Below, piece after piece: positions 1 through 9,051 of a stretch of 64,000 nucleotides of DNA (positions are counted from its first letter, which is position 1; each line of letters opens with the position of its first letter). The translations under genes were made by a program, and so were the position numbers. The notes beneath the pieces were generated by a model. The model did no database searches. It worked only from the letters and a program-made list of their open reading frames with translations, and was not told the DNA's origin. This DNA is from Sphingomonas glacialis (GTDB lineage Bacteria > Pseudomonadota > Alphaproteobacteria > Sphingomonadales > Sphingomonadaceae): the NCBI RefSeq assembly GCF_014653575.1, contig NZ_BNAQ01000002.1, forward strand, positions 1-64,000, given 5' to 3'.

Positions 1-58
1 CTCGCAGCGGCATGAAACCGGCGGACGCCCCACTTAGCAATCGCGTCGAGCTGTTCAA

Positions 59-463
59 ATGAACCGAGCCACCTCTGAAATGCCTCCGGCGCTTGTCGAA
101 ATCGAGAAGTTGCGTGACGTGCCCTATTCGGAAATCAAGGCGCTCCGGGCCTATCATGACGGCCACTCGCCATTTGAAACGAAGCACGGTGTGAAGGGCG
201 CGGAGTTCGAGAACGTCCTGGTCGTCGTCGGGCGCGGGTGGAATCGCTATAATTTTGGCGAGATGCTTGAGCTGGCTGGCGCGGCCGCGATCCCCGCAGC
301 GAAACAGGATGCCTTCGAGCGAAACCGCAACCTGTTCTACGTCGTATGTTCGCGTCCCAAGAAGCGGCTTGCGGTGCTATTTACCCAGACATTATCGCCA
401 GCCGCCCTCGACACACTCAAACATTGGTTCGGTGCGGATAAGATCGAGCCGCTCACATTCTGA
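59..463 (+). CDS. UvrD-like superfamily 1 helicase, C-terminal end (partial or broken)
   Basis: 134 codons matching the C-terminal end of a UvrD/PcrA-like helicase. The segment KHGVKGAEFENVLVV fits motif V and NLFYVVCSRPKKRLAVL fits motif VI with its ATP-contacting arginine. Helicases of this type unwind DNA with ATP and are often paired with nucleases in bacterial defence loci. An in-frame stop at 35-37 blocks upstream extension in this frame. Another frame is open from base 3 and ends at 60-62, overlapping the ATG at 59 (ATGA). So either the helicase is split by a frameshift near 60, or this is a coupled downstream gene. Upstream sequence would settle this. It runs toward the GHKL gene on the other strand. 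Confidence 0.6.
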   Translation: MNRATSEMPPALVEIEKLRDVPYSEIKALRAYHDGHSPFETKHGVKGAEFENVLVVVGRGWNRYNFGEMLELAGAAAIPAAKQDAFERNRNLFYVVCSRPKKRLAVLFTQTLSPAALDTLKHWFGADKIEPLTF

Positions 464-627
464 TTTCTATAAGGCCGATGGGCTGAGATCATCCGATCAT
501 CAAGCATGGCTATGAACCTGAATGAACGGAAACCGCTCTAGGAAGCCGTTCAACGCCGGAAACTGTCAAGCGAGCTCGTGCAGCCGGGAACGCGTAATAG
601 AGCGCGGTACGGCTTGCCCGCAGGCGA

Positions 628-2646
628 TCAATCTGGACTAAAGTAACTCTTGCCTGAAATCCCGGCACGATCAAAAAATGCCTGATTACGCGCCCGCGCG
701 TCGCCCAAAAGCGCATCCCATCCAATCAACTCTATCGAACCGCGGAATCCGCTCTGTGGCTGGTAGAGGCGGCCCCTGCCATCTGCCGTGTGCTGCCAAG
801 AATATGTCCACTCGTCGAGTTTGCCGACAATATCTGCAACAATGAAACAATGGAAAACCGTGCGATCATCGAGTTTGATAGGTCGTCCTTTTACGTCACT
901 CAACCCTCCGCCCTGCAACTTGCGGACATAGCGTTCGACTTGTGATTGCGGGTTTTCGTTGTCAGCGTAGTTGGTCCGACCGGGTCTTTTGAACTCAACC
1001 AAAAGGACTTTCGACGGCTCCTCGGTTTGCCGTAAACCGTGGACATAATCGAAAATCAGCACGTCGGGCCGCTCGTCGCTTTCGATAGCCTGCGACAACG
1101 TAGAAAACTCGACGTCCGAGCTGAAATACTGCGCGAAGGTAAGCCGTTCGTCGATGATCCAGAGATCGTGAGACGATGCCGATTCAACCTTTTTGGAGCC
1201 ATCCTCAATCGTGTTCACGCGCAGCGGACAAATGAACGAATGGAGGATGTCTTCACGCTGATACGAGCTGTCCCGCGTATCGTCCCGGACTTTTTCCAAG
1301 AGTATCTCGATGAAATCGAGAACAACTTTCCGGCGCACGATATACTCTGCGAGACTGCGCTGTTCGGCGTCTTCGATCGCCTTGCCGGCGTCCGTTATGG
1401 CGGCGGCGAACGTGGCGGCATCCGCCTCGCCGCCCCTCAATCGGCTGAGAACAGACTTGATTTTTTCGGCCTGCCGCTGATCTCGCCGAAACCGCTCGCG
1501 GGCAAGATGCCCATAGATGGCGTCCTCCTTCAGTTCGCCGGACGGGATCTTGGCCTGAAGCTCCTCGGTATCGCCGAAGGCAACCGACGGATAGCTCTCG
1601 GTGATCTGTTCGATCTTCTCGCGCTGCTCGCCGCCGAGCTTTTCAAGGGGCGCTTTCAGAAACTCCTCGATGTGCGTGGTGCAAACGTCATTGATGATGC
1701 GGTCCAAGACGACATCTTCAAACATGAACGCCGTCCGCTCTTGGTTCACATTCTTGTCCAGGTATTCGCCGGTCAAAATCGCATGAAACACTCGGTCGCC
1801 GTCATCGCCAAAATATTTCAAGCCGAGCTTGCCGTCGATGCTTTGCGATTGGACTGTGCGGTCATGGGCAATAAAGTGGACGAAATGATGCCCTTTGAGG
1901 TCGGCGCTGGCCACCTTGTCGCATTCCATCAACGTCAGGAGCAACAGGCCATAATCATCGGTTTTTAGCCGAATATCCGCAACTTTGCGATGAACAATAT
2001 TGTCGATCTCGGCTGGATAGTGACGGGTCTCGTCACCCACATAAACCGAAATTTGGGGGCATCTTTTGCCGATGAATGTGGGCAGAAAATGCGAAGTCAG
2101 ATGCTGAAAAACGAAGCTGTCGCGGCCCGGAAAATTCGACAGATAGCCATTATCCCGCAACCCATCGAAGCGAACGAAGAATGACGGGCTATCGGTAGAT
2201 CCGACCGGTTCGACTTTCTCGTTCTGAATCTGATTATCTTGCTTCAGCACGAAATCGAATGAGCGGCGCTCCATCCCGCTCTTGGCTTTGAACGTGCTGA
2301 CCACGCTGATTTTCTGAAAGCAATCCAGCCATAGAAGCCGACCGACGCCCTTTCCCCCAATCGAAATTTTGTTGTCTGTGTCGGTTTCGGTGAAGGCATC
2401 CCAATTCTTCTCATCCAGGCCAAGGCCATTGTCTTCCACCGTCGCCCACACCTGATCCTTGTTGCGATTGGTGTTCACGGTGACGTGGATTTTCCCATCA
2501 TGGCCGACGGTCTCCGGGAACCGGTTCTGCACGGAATGGATGGCGTTGCTGATAGCCTCAAAGAGCGGCTGCATTGCCGCAGTCACGTTCTTCGGCTTTG
2601 GCAGCCGGTCGATGCGCTTCACAATGTTGGGCCTGAGCGACGTCAT
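628..2646 (-). CDS. GHKL (MutL/MORC-like) ATPase with C-terminal PD-(D/E)xK nuclease-like domain
   Basis: 672 residues. The N-terminus has the Bergerat ATP-binding fold: N box EAISNAIHS (about 30-38), G1 box DNGLGL (72-77) and glycine-rich GGKGVGRL (97-104). A helical middle follows (about 330-460). The C-terminal part contains FDY with D533, then VEFKRP with E551 and K553, and glutamines at about 567/569; this is the usual spacing of a PD-(D/E)xK nuclease core. MutL/MORC-like ATPases are known in restriction-modification loci, where they are thought to remodel or clamp DNA. It starts 27 bases after the MmeI-like gene ends, so the two are probably co-transcribed. The nuclease assignment is by motif only; the ATPase call is firm. 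Confidence 0.8.
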   Translation of the reverse strand: MTSLRPNIVKRIDRLPKPKNVTAAMQPLFEAISNAIHSVQNRFPETVGHDGKIHVTVNTNRNKDQVWATVEDNGLGLDEKNWDAFTETDTDNKISIGGKGVGRLLWLDCFQKISVVSTFKAKSGMERRSFDFVLKQDNQIQNEKVEPVGSTDSPSFFVRFDGLRDNGYLSNFPGRDSFVFQHLTSHFLPTFIGKRCPQISVYVGDETRHYPAEIDNIVHRKVADIRLKTDDYGLLLLTLMECDKVASADLKGHHFVHFIAHDRTVQSQSIDGKLGLKYFGDDGDRVFHAILTGEYLDKNVNQERTAFMFEDVVLDRIINDVCTTHIEEFLKAPLEKLGGEQREKIEQITESYPSVAFGDTEELQAKIPSGELKEDAIYGHLARERFRRDQRQAEKIKSVLSRLRGGEADAATFAAAITDAGKAIEDAEQRSLAEYIVRRKVVLDFIEILLEKVRDDTRDSSYQREDILHSFICPLRVNTIEDGSKKVESASSHDLWIIDERLTFAQYFSSDVEFSTLSQAIESDERPDVLIFDYVHGLRQTEEPSKVLLVEFKRPGRTNYADNENPQSQVERYVRKLQGGGLSDVKGRPIKLDDRTVFHCFIVADIVGKLDEWTYSWQHTADGRGRLYQPQSGFRGSIELIGWDALLGDARARNQAFFDRAGISGKSYFSPD

Positions 2647-2673
2647 GTGCGGACTTTCTCTCGCATTCTGATT

Positions 2674-5600
2674 TTATACCGCAAAGCGCCCGTCAGCCAG
2701 CTTCCGCGCCTGACCAATTGCCGCCAGGGCATCGAGAACCGGTGCCACCCCCTTCGCATTGGTGCCTTTAATGGCGCGGGCGATTTGGCTGGGATGCTGG
2801 GGTGTCTGCGATGCGGCGAGAATTGCGGCGACCGTGCTGACTTGCTCGGCGAGCGTTTTTGGCCAGGGAATGACGGTTGCGGGCGCGGCGGCCGGAGCGT
2901 CGCCAAGGTCGAGCGTTGCGTTGACCTGCGGGGCAGTCGCTCCTGGCGCCTGGAATTCTGGACGAAGCCAGCGGATCAGGCCCTTGGCCTCTTCAGCGGC
3001 GCGGGCCTGGTTGAGCGCGACTAGGCGGGAGAGTATGTCTTCGTCGCTAAGGTCGGCGGGCCAGCCATAGGCTTCGGCGACGGCGCTATCGATGGCATCA
3101 TGATGCTGGCGAATGAGCGTAACCAGCCCACGATCATGAATGTCGCGTTCCTTGTCGTTCAGCGGGCGACCCGCCTTAAGCGCCTCCAATACATTGTAGA
3201 GGCCGGTCAGGGTGAGGTCGGCGTGATCGGCTAGGACTCTCTTGCGCAGCGCATCGAGCGATTCGGCCTCGTCGCGGACGCGAGCTTTGAACGGTTCGGG
3301 CACGTCTGCTGGGAAAGGGAATGGATCGAAACAGGTCGTGTTGTTGTAAACCGGATCGTTTCCTACGCCCTGCCTGCCGCCCGTGGCATCAGCCCATGCC
3401 ACATGAACTCGGCTTGTGAGAATGCCCAAGATGTAAGCGTCGTCAGAGGCCACGACGCGAATTTTCTGGTCCGGTAAAATGCTCTCAGGCAGGAAGGTAA
3501 ACCAACGATGCTTCGACGTTTCGGTCGTAGCAACATAACGCCCAAGTGCGCTTAAGGCCGCTCGCATTTCCGGTCGAGGCTTGGCAAAACGCCACCATTC
3601 CTTCGCATACTGCTGCGAGTCAGCGGTATCGCCGGATCGCGCGGCACGAGACTCTTTGAGCCGATTCCAAACAAACTGAAACAGTACTGGTGACGCGGCT
3701 TTGGCTTGCGCCTCGTCGGAGACGTTATAATCGATTATTAGTCCGGCAGGCTTGTTATCAGTCAGCTCGTTCCCAACGAGATACTCGCGCACAACCTTAG
3801 CCACCTCCTGTCGGGCAAGGCCAAGCTGGTTCAAATCGTCTTCGGTCAGCCGGAAGCCAAGACCGGATGGGATCACACCCATGAATGACATATTCGAATT
3901 CGATTTGAGCGGCGTGGCACTCGCAACATCAGCTCCGAGTTTCAAGTTTGCATGTACGGTGCCAATTGCCTCCGTCAAATCTACTTTGGCCAATCCGTCG
4001 GCACCGCGCACTTCGGATGTGACTACTGCCAATCGGCCTTGCGACTTGGTTCTAGCCGCGACAGTGATCGCCATTCTAACCTGCGCATCAGTCTCCTCAT
4101 CTCGCCACGGATGATCAGGGATCGCGTAAACAAGACTAATTGGCTTTTTAGCACCCAGCCACTTCACAATTACGGTCCTGTTTGTAATCTGCTTGATGCT
4201 GTTTGTGCTGATGAGACCGAACGATCGAGATATGCCAGCGCTAGTGAGTTCGGCGGCGCGCTCCCACCAATACATCACAATATCGACACTCTTGGGGACC
4301 TTGGGCCAAGCCGCTCGAACGGCTTGGCAATATAGGTCACCTAGACGCTTACGCATCCTTTTGTTGCCTATGAATGGCGGGTTTCCGACGATGAAATCGG
4401 CCTTGGGCCACTTGGCGGCTCGCGGTCTGATGTATCGATAAACTTCCACTCTCGCCGACTCATCGGGCACTTTCTTACCCGTCACCGAATGGACCTTCAT
4501 CGTTTCGCCATCCCACCGGGTGAGCGGCTTTCCCTGCTCGTCACGTTCCAGCACTTTCGAATCATAGTCGATCAGCGCATCGCGATTTTCGATGGTTTTC
4601 ACATCGCGCAGCACCGGTTCGGGCGGCACCTTGCCCTCACCGTTCACCCGAAAATGCCATTGTAGATAGCCGATCCATAGCACGAGCTGAGCAATCGCCG
4701 CGGCGCGTGGATTGATCTCGATCCCCAGGAAATTCTCGGGCGTGATGGTGTGGCCGCTCAGTTCCGCTACCGACTGTTTTTCGCCCTCAGGTTCGAGTTC
4801 GGCGAGCCGCCCAATCACTTCGCCTTCCAGCTCCTTCATCCGCGCGAGCGCGACATAGAGGAAATTGCCGGTGCCGCAGGCGGGATCGAGCACCCTGGTC
4901 TGCGCAAGCTGGGCATGGAATTTCTCGATCACGCCGTGCGCTTCGTCCGCCTTGCCCGCCTCGATCAACTGGCCGGCGGCGGCCTGCACCCCGGCCCAAT
5001 CGGCACGCAGCGGCTCCATGATCGTCGGCATCACCAACCGCTCGACATAGGCGCGCGGCGTGTAATGCGCGCCGAGCTTGGCGCGCTCCTTGCCGTCCAG
5101 CGCGCGCTCCAGCAGCGTGCCGAAGATCGCGGGTTCAACATGGTTCCACTTGTGCTTCGACGCCTCGATCAACAGGCCGATCTCGTCGGCGTTCAGCGCA
5201 ATCGCGGTGGTATCCTTGAACAGGTAGCCGTTGAAGCGCAGCACCGTCTCGCCCGCTTCGCCCAGCACCCCGGCCAGGCCGCCTTTATCCATCGCCTGCC
5301 ACAGCGACGACAAATTGGGCGCGAAATTCTCCGGGCGTTTCTGCATCCGGGTCAGGAAATCAGTGAAGCTGCCTTCGGGGATGAGCCGGACGTCCTCCGC
5401 AAACATCGTGAACAGGCAGCGCATCAGGAAATCAGCGACGCGGGTCGGGTTCTGTTCGCGCGTTTCGAGGCGCTTGGACAGTTCCGCCAGATGCCCGGCA
5501 ATCTCGCGGGTGACGCGCGCCGCTTCCTTTGATGGGTCAAGACTGAGCGGGTCGGTCCAGATCGACGCTAGCCGGGCACGGACATCCTCGTCCTGCAAAT

Positions 5601-6171
5601 CGTCCAGCGCGATGCGGAAGCGCGCAGCATCGGGGAATTGCGTGTATTGTTTCCCCGTCCCGCTGAAATCTGCGTAGACATCGACGCAGTGACCGACATC
5701 GGTGACGAGCAGGAAAGGCGGCCAGCCGTGATCGATGGGCAATGCCTTGGCATAGCGCTCAGCTTGACCTCGCGCTTCGACCATCGCCTTTGACCAGGTC
5801 GGCGTGCCGCGTCTGGCCGTGCCGCGCTTGAAGCGGACGGCGGCGGTCTGGCCGAAAATGTCGAGATCGGCCTCTCCCTGTTCGGCAGCCTTGCGGTCAG
5901 CATCGCTGCCTTGCTTGGCTTCAAGGACGAAGCAATGCCGCTTGTAGGCGTCGATCCGACCAAAGCTTTCGGTGCCATCGGCCTCCTTCTGGAAGACGCG
6001 GCGCTCGAACACATAGTCATTGTGGGTGTCATCAGTGCGGCTGCCCTTCGGCGGATCGACACCGATCAGGCCGCAAAGGCCGTTGACGAAACTTTGCGTA
6101 TTCGCGAGCTCGGAGCCGCCGGTCAGCGCCCACTCGGAAATGAAGGATTGGATATGATCGTTATCTGACAC
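2674..6171 (-). CDS. MmeI-family (type IIL/IIG) restriction-modification enzyme
   Basis: 1165 residues holding nuclease and adenine methyltransferase on one chain. The N-terminus matches the MmeI pattern: VFER, then RIDAY (D74) and LEAKQ (E84, K86), forming an intact D-ExK nuclease core. The methyltransferase follows: GAHYTPRAYVERLV (about 367-380), SAM-binding VLDPACGTGNFL (427-438) and catalytic NPPF (597-600). Target recognition should lie after about residue 700. MmeI itself is about 920 residues; this protein has an extra C-terminal part after about 1040, with an Ala/Pro-rich linker and a small helical domain. The start is GTG at 6171; no strong ribosome site is visible. The gene lies between fic (57-base gap) and the GHKL ATPase. 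The cleavage motifs look intact, so it is probably an active restriction enzyme. Confidence 0.88.
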   Translation of the reverse strand: MSDNDHIQSFISEWALTGGSELANTQSFVNGLCGLIGVDPPKGSRTDDTHNDYVFERRVFQKEADGTESFGRIDAYKRHCFVLEAKQGSDADRKAAEQGEADLDIFGQTAAVRFKRGTARRGTPTWSKAMVEARGQAERYAKALPIDHGWPPFLLVTDVGHCVDVYADFSGTGKQYTQFPDAARFRIALDDLQDEDVRARLASIWTDPLSLDPSKEAARVTREIAGHLAELSKRLETREQNPTRVADFLMRCLFTMFAEDVRLIPEGSFTDFLTRMQKRPENFAPNLSSLWQAMDKGGLAGVLGEAGETVLRFNGYLFKDTTAIALNADEIGLLIEASKHKWNHVEPAIFGTLLERALDGKERAKLGAHYTPRAYVERLVMPTIMEPLRADWAGVQAAAGQLIEAGKADEAHGVIEKFHAQLAQTRVLDPACGTGNFLYVALARMKELEGEVIGRLAELEPEGEKQSVAELSGHTITPENFLGIEINPRAAAIAQLVLWIGYLQWHFRVNGEGKVPPEPVLRDVKTIENRDALIDYDSKVLERDEQGKPLTRWDGETMKVHSVTGKKVPDESARVEVYRYIRPRAAKWPKADFIVGNPPFIGNKRMRKRLGDLYCQAVRAAWPKVPKSVDIVMYWWERAAELTSAGISRSFGLISTNSIKQITNRTVIVKWLGAKKPISLVYAIPDHPWRDEETDAQVRMAITVAARTKSQGRLAVVTSEVRGADGLAKVDLTEAIGTVHANLKLGADVASATPLKSNSNMSFMGVIPSGLGFRLTEDDLNQLGLARQEVAKVVREYLVGNELTDNKPAGLIIDYNVSDEAQAKAASPVLFQFVWNRLKESRAARSGDTADSQQYAKEWWRFAKPRPEMRAALSALGRYVATTETSKHRWFTFLPESILPDQKIRVVASDDAYILGILTSRVHVAWADATGGRQGVGNDPVYNNTTCFDPFPFPADVPEPFKARVRDEAESLDALRKRVLADHADLTLTGLYNVLEALKAGRPLNDKERDIHDRGLVTLIRQHHDAIDSAVAEAYGWPADLSDEDILSRLVALNQARAAEEAKGLIRWLRPEFQAPGATAPQVNATLDLGDAPAAAPATVIPWPKTLAEQVSTVAAILAASQTPQHPSQIARAIKGTNAKGVAPVLDALAAIGQARKLADGRFAV

Positions 6172-6228
6172 GGGGCATATCTAGCCGTCGAACGACATTA
6201 CTCGCAATCGACAAACAGGGTGTTCGTT

Positions 6229-7350
6229 TCACTTGGAATCAACACCCTCGGCAACAGAAAGACGATAACGCGCATAACGCCGCTCGCCGGAGCGGATCAC
6301 CGCCCCTTTCTCGACAAGATCGGCCAAGTCGCGCGTCGTAGTGGCAAGGCTAGCATCGGTTATCGTCCGATAATTTTCGGCGCTCAAACCGCCCGCAAAA
6401 CCATCCGGTCCTTCGCGGAACATGCGGAGCAAGGCTTTTTCCTGCCGTTCGTTGATCTCGCCGCGCAAGCGATCGAGCAGGCGCGTTTTGTCGACCAGGA
6501 AGCGGATGCGAGTAATCGTTCGTGCCTGCGCCTCAATGACAATATCGGCAAACCACGTCAGCCAAGCATCGATGTCGTTGCTCTGGCTGCCAAGCTGGAG
6601 CGCGGCGTAATATGCTTTGCGGTGGCGATGGATAGTTTCCGCGAGTGCCGTCAACGTCGGGGCAGCGAGATTTTGGGCTAATGCCTTTTCAGCAATCGCC
6701 CGCCCTATCCGACCATTGCCGTCTTCAAAGGGATGGATGCTCTCGAACCACAGGTGCGAGATTGCGGCACGGGTGATGGCAGGAAGTGGGTTTGGTGACG
6801 ACGGCACGCTGTCGTTGAACCACGCAATGAACCGAGCCATTTCCATCGGGACGGTATCAGACGGAGGCGCCTCGAAATGCACACGCGGCGCGTGAAGCGC
6901 GCCTGAGACAATCTGCATAGCGTCTTCATGAGTCCGGTAACGCCCCACATCGGCGATGTCGCGGCGACCGTTCATCAGCATCGCATGCCAGGCGAACAGA
7001 GTTCCGTCATCAAGCGGCGCGGCATGGTTGCGATAAACATCGGCCATAAGTTCGGCGGCCCCGGCCTCCGCCGCGCTTGCGCGGCGCTGGTCGGCGGCAA
7101 AGCCCAGATGCCGCGCGAGCGACGACTGGACGCTGGCGCGGTCGAGGATCTCGCCTTCAATGGCAGAACTATCGACAACCTCCTGCGAGATGAGCTCGAT
7201 GGTCAGGCCATCGCGCTCATCGGAGGCGAGGTGGTGTAGCGCGCCAATGACGACACCGGAGCCTTTCAGGAATTGCTCTTCGGACGCGCGGATGCGATCC
7301 GCATCGAAGCGGAATTCAGGCCAGTCGGGAAGCTGCCAATTCCAGCGCAT
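6229..7350 (-). CDS. Fic family protein (AMP-transferase, class II)
   Basis: 373 residues. The Fic core is complete: HPFEDGNGRIGR at about 206-217, with the catalytic His206 and the phosphate-binding GNGR. The N-terminal MRWNWQLPDW opening is typical of Fic proteins with a DUF4172-type leader. An inhibitory-helix motif (S/T)xxxE(G/N) appears as SSAIEG (61-66), so the enzyme is expected to be self-inhibited until the Glu is displaced. Fic enzymes usually transfer AMP from ATP to a hydroxyl of a target protein. The C-terminus (about 300-373) looks like a winged helix and could bind DNA. It is first in the row fic-MmeI-GHKL. Its ATG lies inside one arm of a perfect inverted repeat, which suggests autoregulation. 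The target is unknown. Confidence 0.88.
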   Translation of the reverse strand: MRWNWQLPDWPEFRFDADRIRASEEQFLKGSGVVIGALHHLASDERDGLTIELISQEVVDSSAIEGEILDRASVQSSLARHLGFAADQRRASAAEAGAAELMADVYRNHAAPLDDGTLFAWHAMLMNGRRDIADVGRYRTHEDAMQIVSGALHAPRVHFEAPPSDTVPMEMARFIAWFNDSVPSSPNPLPAITRAAISHLWFESIHPFEDGNGRIGRAIAEKALAQNLAAPTLTALAETIHRHRKAYYAALQLGSQSNDIDAWLTWFADIVIEAQARTITRIRFLVDKTRLLDRLRGEINERQEKALLRMFREGPDGFAGGLSAENYRTITDASLATTTRDLADLVEKGAVIRSGERRYARYRLSVAEGVDSK

Positions 7351-7380
7351 GATCGATAGGACGCCCTTCTATCGATCATG
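7348..7380 (-). promoter_or_regulatory. Operator-like inverted repeat over the fic start
   Basis: Two perfect 12-base arms, CATGATCGATAG (7348-7359) and CTATCGATCATG (7369-7380), are separated by 9 bases. The left arm includes the fic start codon (7350-7348). A degenerate half-site TGATTGATAAAG lies at about 7396-7406, in an AT-rich segment likely to hold the promoter. A protein bound here would block both transcription and translation. The winged-helix-like C-terminus of Fic is one candidate binder (inference). Confidence 0.5.
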
Positions 7381-7619
7381 ATATAGGCTAATTATGATTG
7401 ATAAAGCGATAGCCAATCACTCAGGTGACCCGGATTGACGCTTCGCGACGTCGATTTGTGGCGATGGCTGCATCCCGGATGGTCTGCCAAGTGCCAGCAT
7501 GACAACATCCTTCGGTTGTCATTTCGCGCAGCGGAACGCGGGCCGTCCAGCCCAAAGCGCTCCGCTGATGCAGGTTCCTGCCCACGTGCGGTGGGCTTTG
7601 CGGAACCTGCAAAATTGGA

Positions 7620-7704
7620 TGGTGCGGGCGGTGGGAATCGAACCCACACTCCTCTCGGAACTGGATTTTGAATCCAGCGCGTCTACCAGTTCCACCACGC
7701 CCGC
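7620..7704 (-). tRNA. tRNA-Leu(CAA), intact, inside the island
   Basis: 85 nt including an encoded CCA (plus-strand TGG at 7620-7622). Acceptor arms GCGGGCG/CGCCCGC pair fully. The anticodon arm is CTGGA-TTCAAAA-TCCAG with anticodon CAA. The T-arm has GGTTCGA. The anticodon stem pairs perfectly with itself, so this is one coherent gene and not a chimera made at the insertion. It differs by 4 of 40 bases from the broken tRNA-Leu at 9163-9202. Confidence 0.95.
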
Positions 7705-7714
7705 GACGCAGTTG

Positions 7715-7742
7715 CCTATAGCGCAGCCAAGTTTTGGCGCAA
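7715..7742 (-). promoter_or_regulatory. Probable promoter of tRNA-Leu
   Basis: Reading the minus strand, TTGCGC (7742-7737) is followed after 16 bases by TATAGG (7720-7715), 10 bases before the tRNA 5' end. The same bases can form a small hairpin, but position and boxes fit a promoter better. Confidence 0.45.
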
Positions 7743-7764
7743 CGCCAAAGGCGAGCACCGCGCG

Positions 7765-9051
7765 TCACGTCGCGGGTTTCGTGACCTTTCTGCGAGCGGC
7801 GATCGGTTTCGGCTTGGCTTTGCGAACATTGACCGCCGACGCGTCGATGTTGTTTTTCAGATGTCGTCCGTAAAATTTCTCGATCATCTCGACGCTTGTG
7901 CGGCAGTTTTTGGCGACCTGGTAAATGTCTGCGCCTTCGAGCAAGCGCAGGCAGATATAAGTGTGCCGGAGGCTGTAGCAGGTCCGGATATGGTCATCGC
8001 GATCGAATTTCAGATTGAGCTCCTCGAGCACGGTGTTCATCAGCTCGCGCGGCGTCTTCCCAAATATGACATCGGTCGGCTTTAGCTGCTTGCGCTTTCG
8101 GACCCGCTCGAACGGCAGGATCGCCCCCGGCATCGACTTGCAGAATCCAACCCCGCGCTTGCCGCGTACCTCAATTTCCAGGATGCGCTCGCCGGTCGAT
8201 TCATCCTGCACGATTTTGACGTCGCGCATCTGAAGACGAGCAGACTCGTCGGGTCGTAACCCGGTATTGCCCATAAAGAGCACATAATCGTGGAAGGTTT
8301 CGCAGACCTCGCGCCAGCGCTCCTTCGGTGGGTTCTTCGCCCGCTCGCGCGTCGCCTCATAGAGTATTTTGTATTCCTCCGGCGAGAACCACGCGCGGTG
8401 TTCGACCTTGCCCGACGTCTTGTAGGGTGCCGACATGTCGGGAAGCGCGTCGATCCAGCCCTTGCGATTGGCTGTCTTCAGCACTTGGCGCAGCGTTACC
8501 ACCTCGCCGTGCAACGTCGCACGGGCGGGCTTCTTCGGCTTGCCAGTTTTGGGGTCGAGCCGCGACGTCTGCCGATGAACACGATATTCCTGAACCGTGC
8601 CCGCGTTGATGTCGCCAAGAGCAAACTTGCCGAAGAACGGCAGGAGGTGAACGCGGACGTGATCCGACTTCTGTTTCACATATTCGGCATTGCGCTCACC
8701 AAGCGTGATGACCTCGAATTCGCTAGTGAACGCATTGGCGGCATCGCCGAAGGTAGGACCAGTGGGCGTTCGCCGACGCCGACCATCGGTCGACGCGCCG
8801 GGACCCGCGACGAGGAGCTGGACAGGGTTGTCCAGCAAAGGAGCGCCACCGCGTCGGCGTTGGCGATCCTCGACGCACCGCTCCATGTACCAGTCGCGGG
8901 CGAAGTCCTTGGCGGCCGCAAGATTGACCTCTTTGGTTGTCTGTCTATGATTCAGACTGCCAAGGTAAGTCGAGCATTGCCAGTAGCGGCTGTTCTCACG
9001 TCGATAGACGTGAAGCGCTCCATCCATCAAAACATGGGTCTCAACCGGCAT
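7765..9051 (-). CDS. Tyrosine recombinase (island integrase)
   Basis: 428 residues. The C-terminal catalytic half shows TGLRPDES (Arg266), SLRHTY (Arg362, His363) and EKFYGRH with the nucleophile Tyr394. The histidine that usually opens the LRH box is replaced by Tyr (YSLRH). The middle segment (about 100-200) looks like a SAM-like core-binding domain. Integrases of this type exchange strands at tRNA genes. This one lies between the intact tRNA-Leu and the broken tRNA-Leu, 111 bases from the latter, the usual place for an integrase next to its attachment site. The basic C-terminal tail is rich in Lys and Arg. Confidence 0.9.
   Translation of the reverse strand: MPVETHVLMDGALHVYRRENSRYWQCSTYLGSLNHRQTTKEVNLAAAKDFARDWYMERCVEDRQRRRGGAPLLDNPVQLLVAGPGASTDGRRRRTPTGPTFGDAANAFTSEFEVITLGERNAEYVKQKSDHVRVHLLPFFGKFALGDINAGTVQEYRVHRQTSRLDPKTGKPKKPARATLHGEVVTLRQVLKTANRKGWIDALPDMSAPYKTSGKVEHRAWFSPEEYKILYEATRERAKNPPKERWREVCETFHDYVLFMGNTGLRPDESARLQMRDVKIVQDESTGERILEIEVRGKRGVGFCKSMPGAILPFERVRKRKQLKPTDVIFGKTPRELMNTVLEELNLKFDRDDHIRTCYSLRHTYICLRLLEGADIYQVAKNCRTSVEMIEKFYGRHLKNNIDASAVNVRKAKPKPIAARRKVTKPAT

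Noticed and set aside
7731..7749. Hairpin TTTGGCG/CGCCAAA as an integrase terminator
   Set aside because: It has no T-run and coincides with a good tRNA-Leu promoter (TTGCGC, 16 bases, TATAGG).
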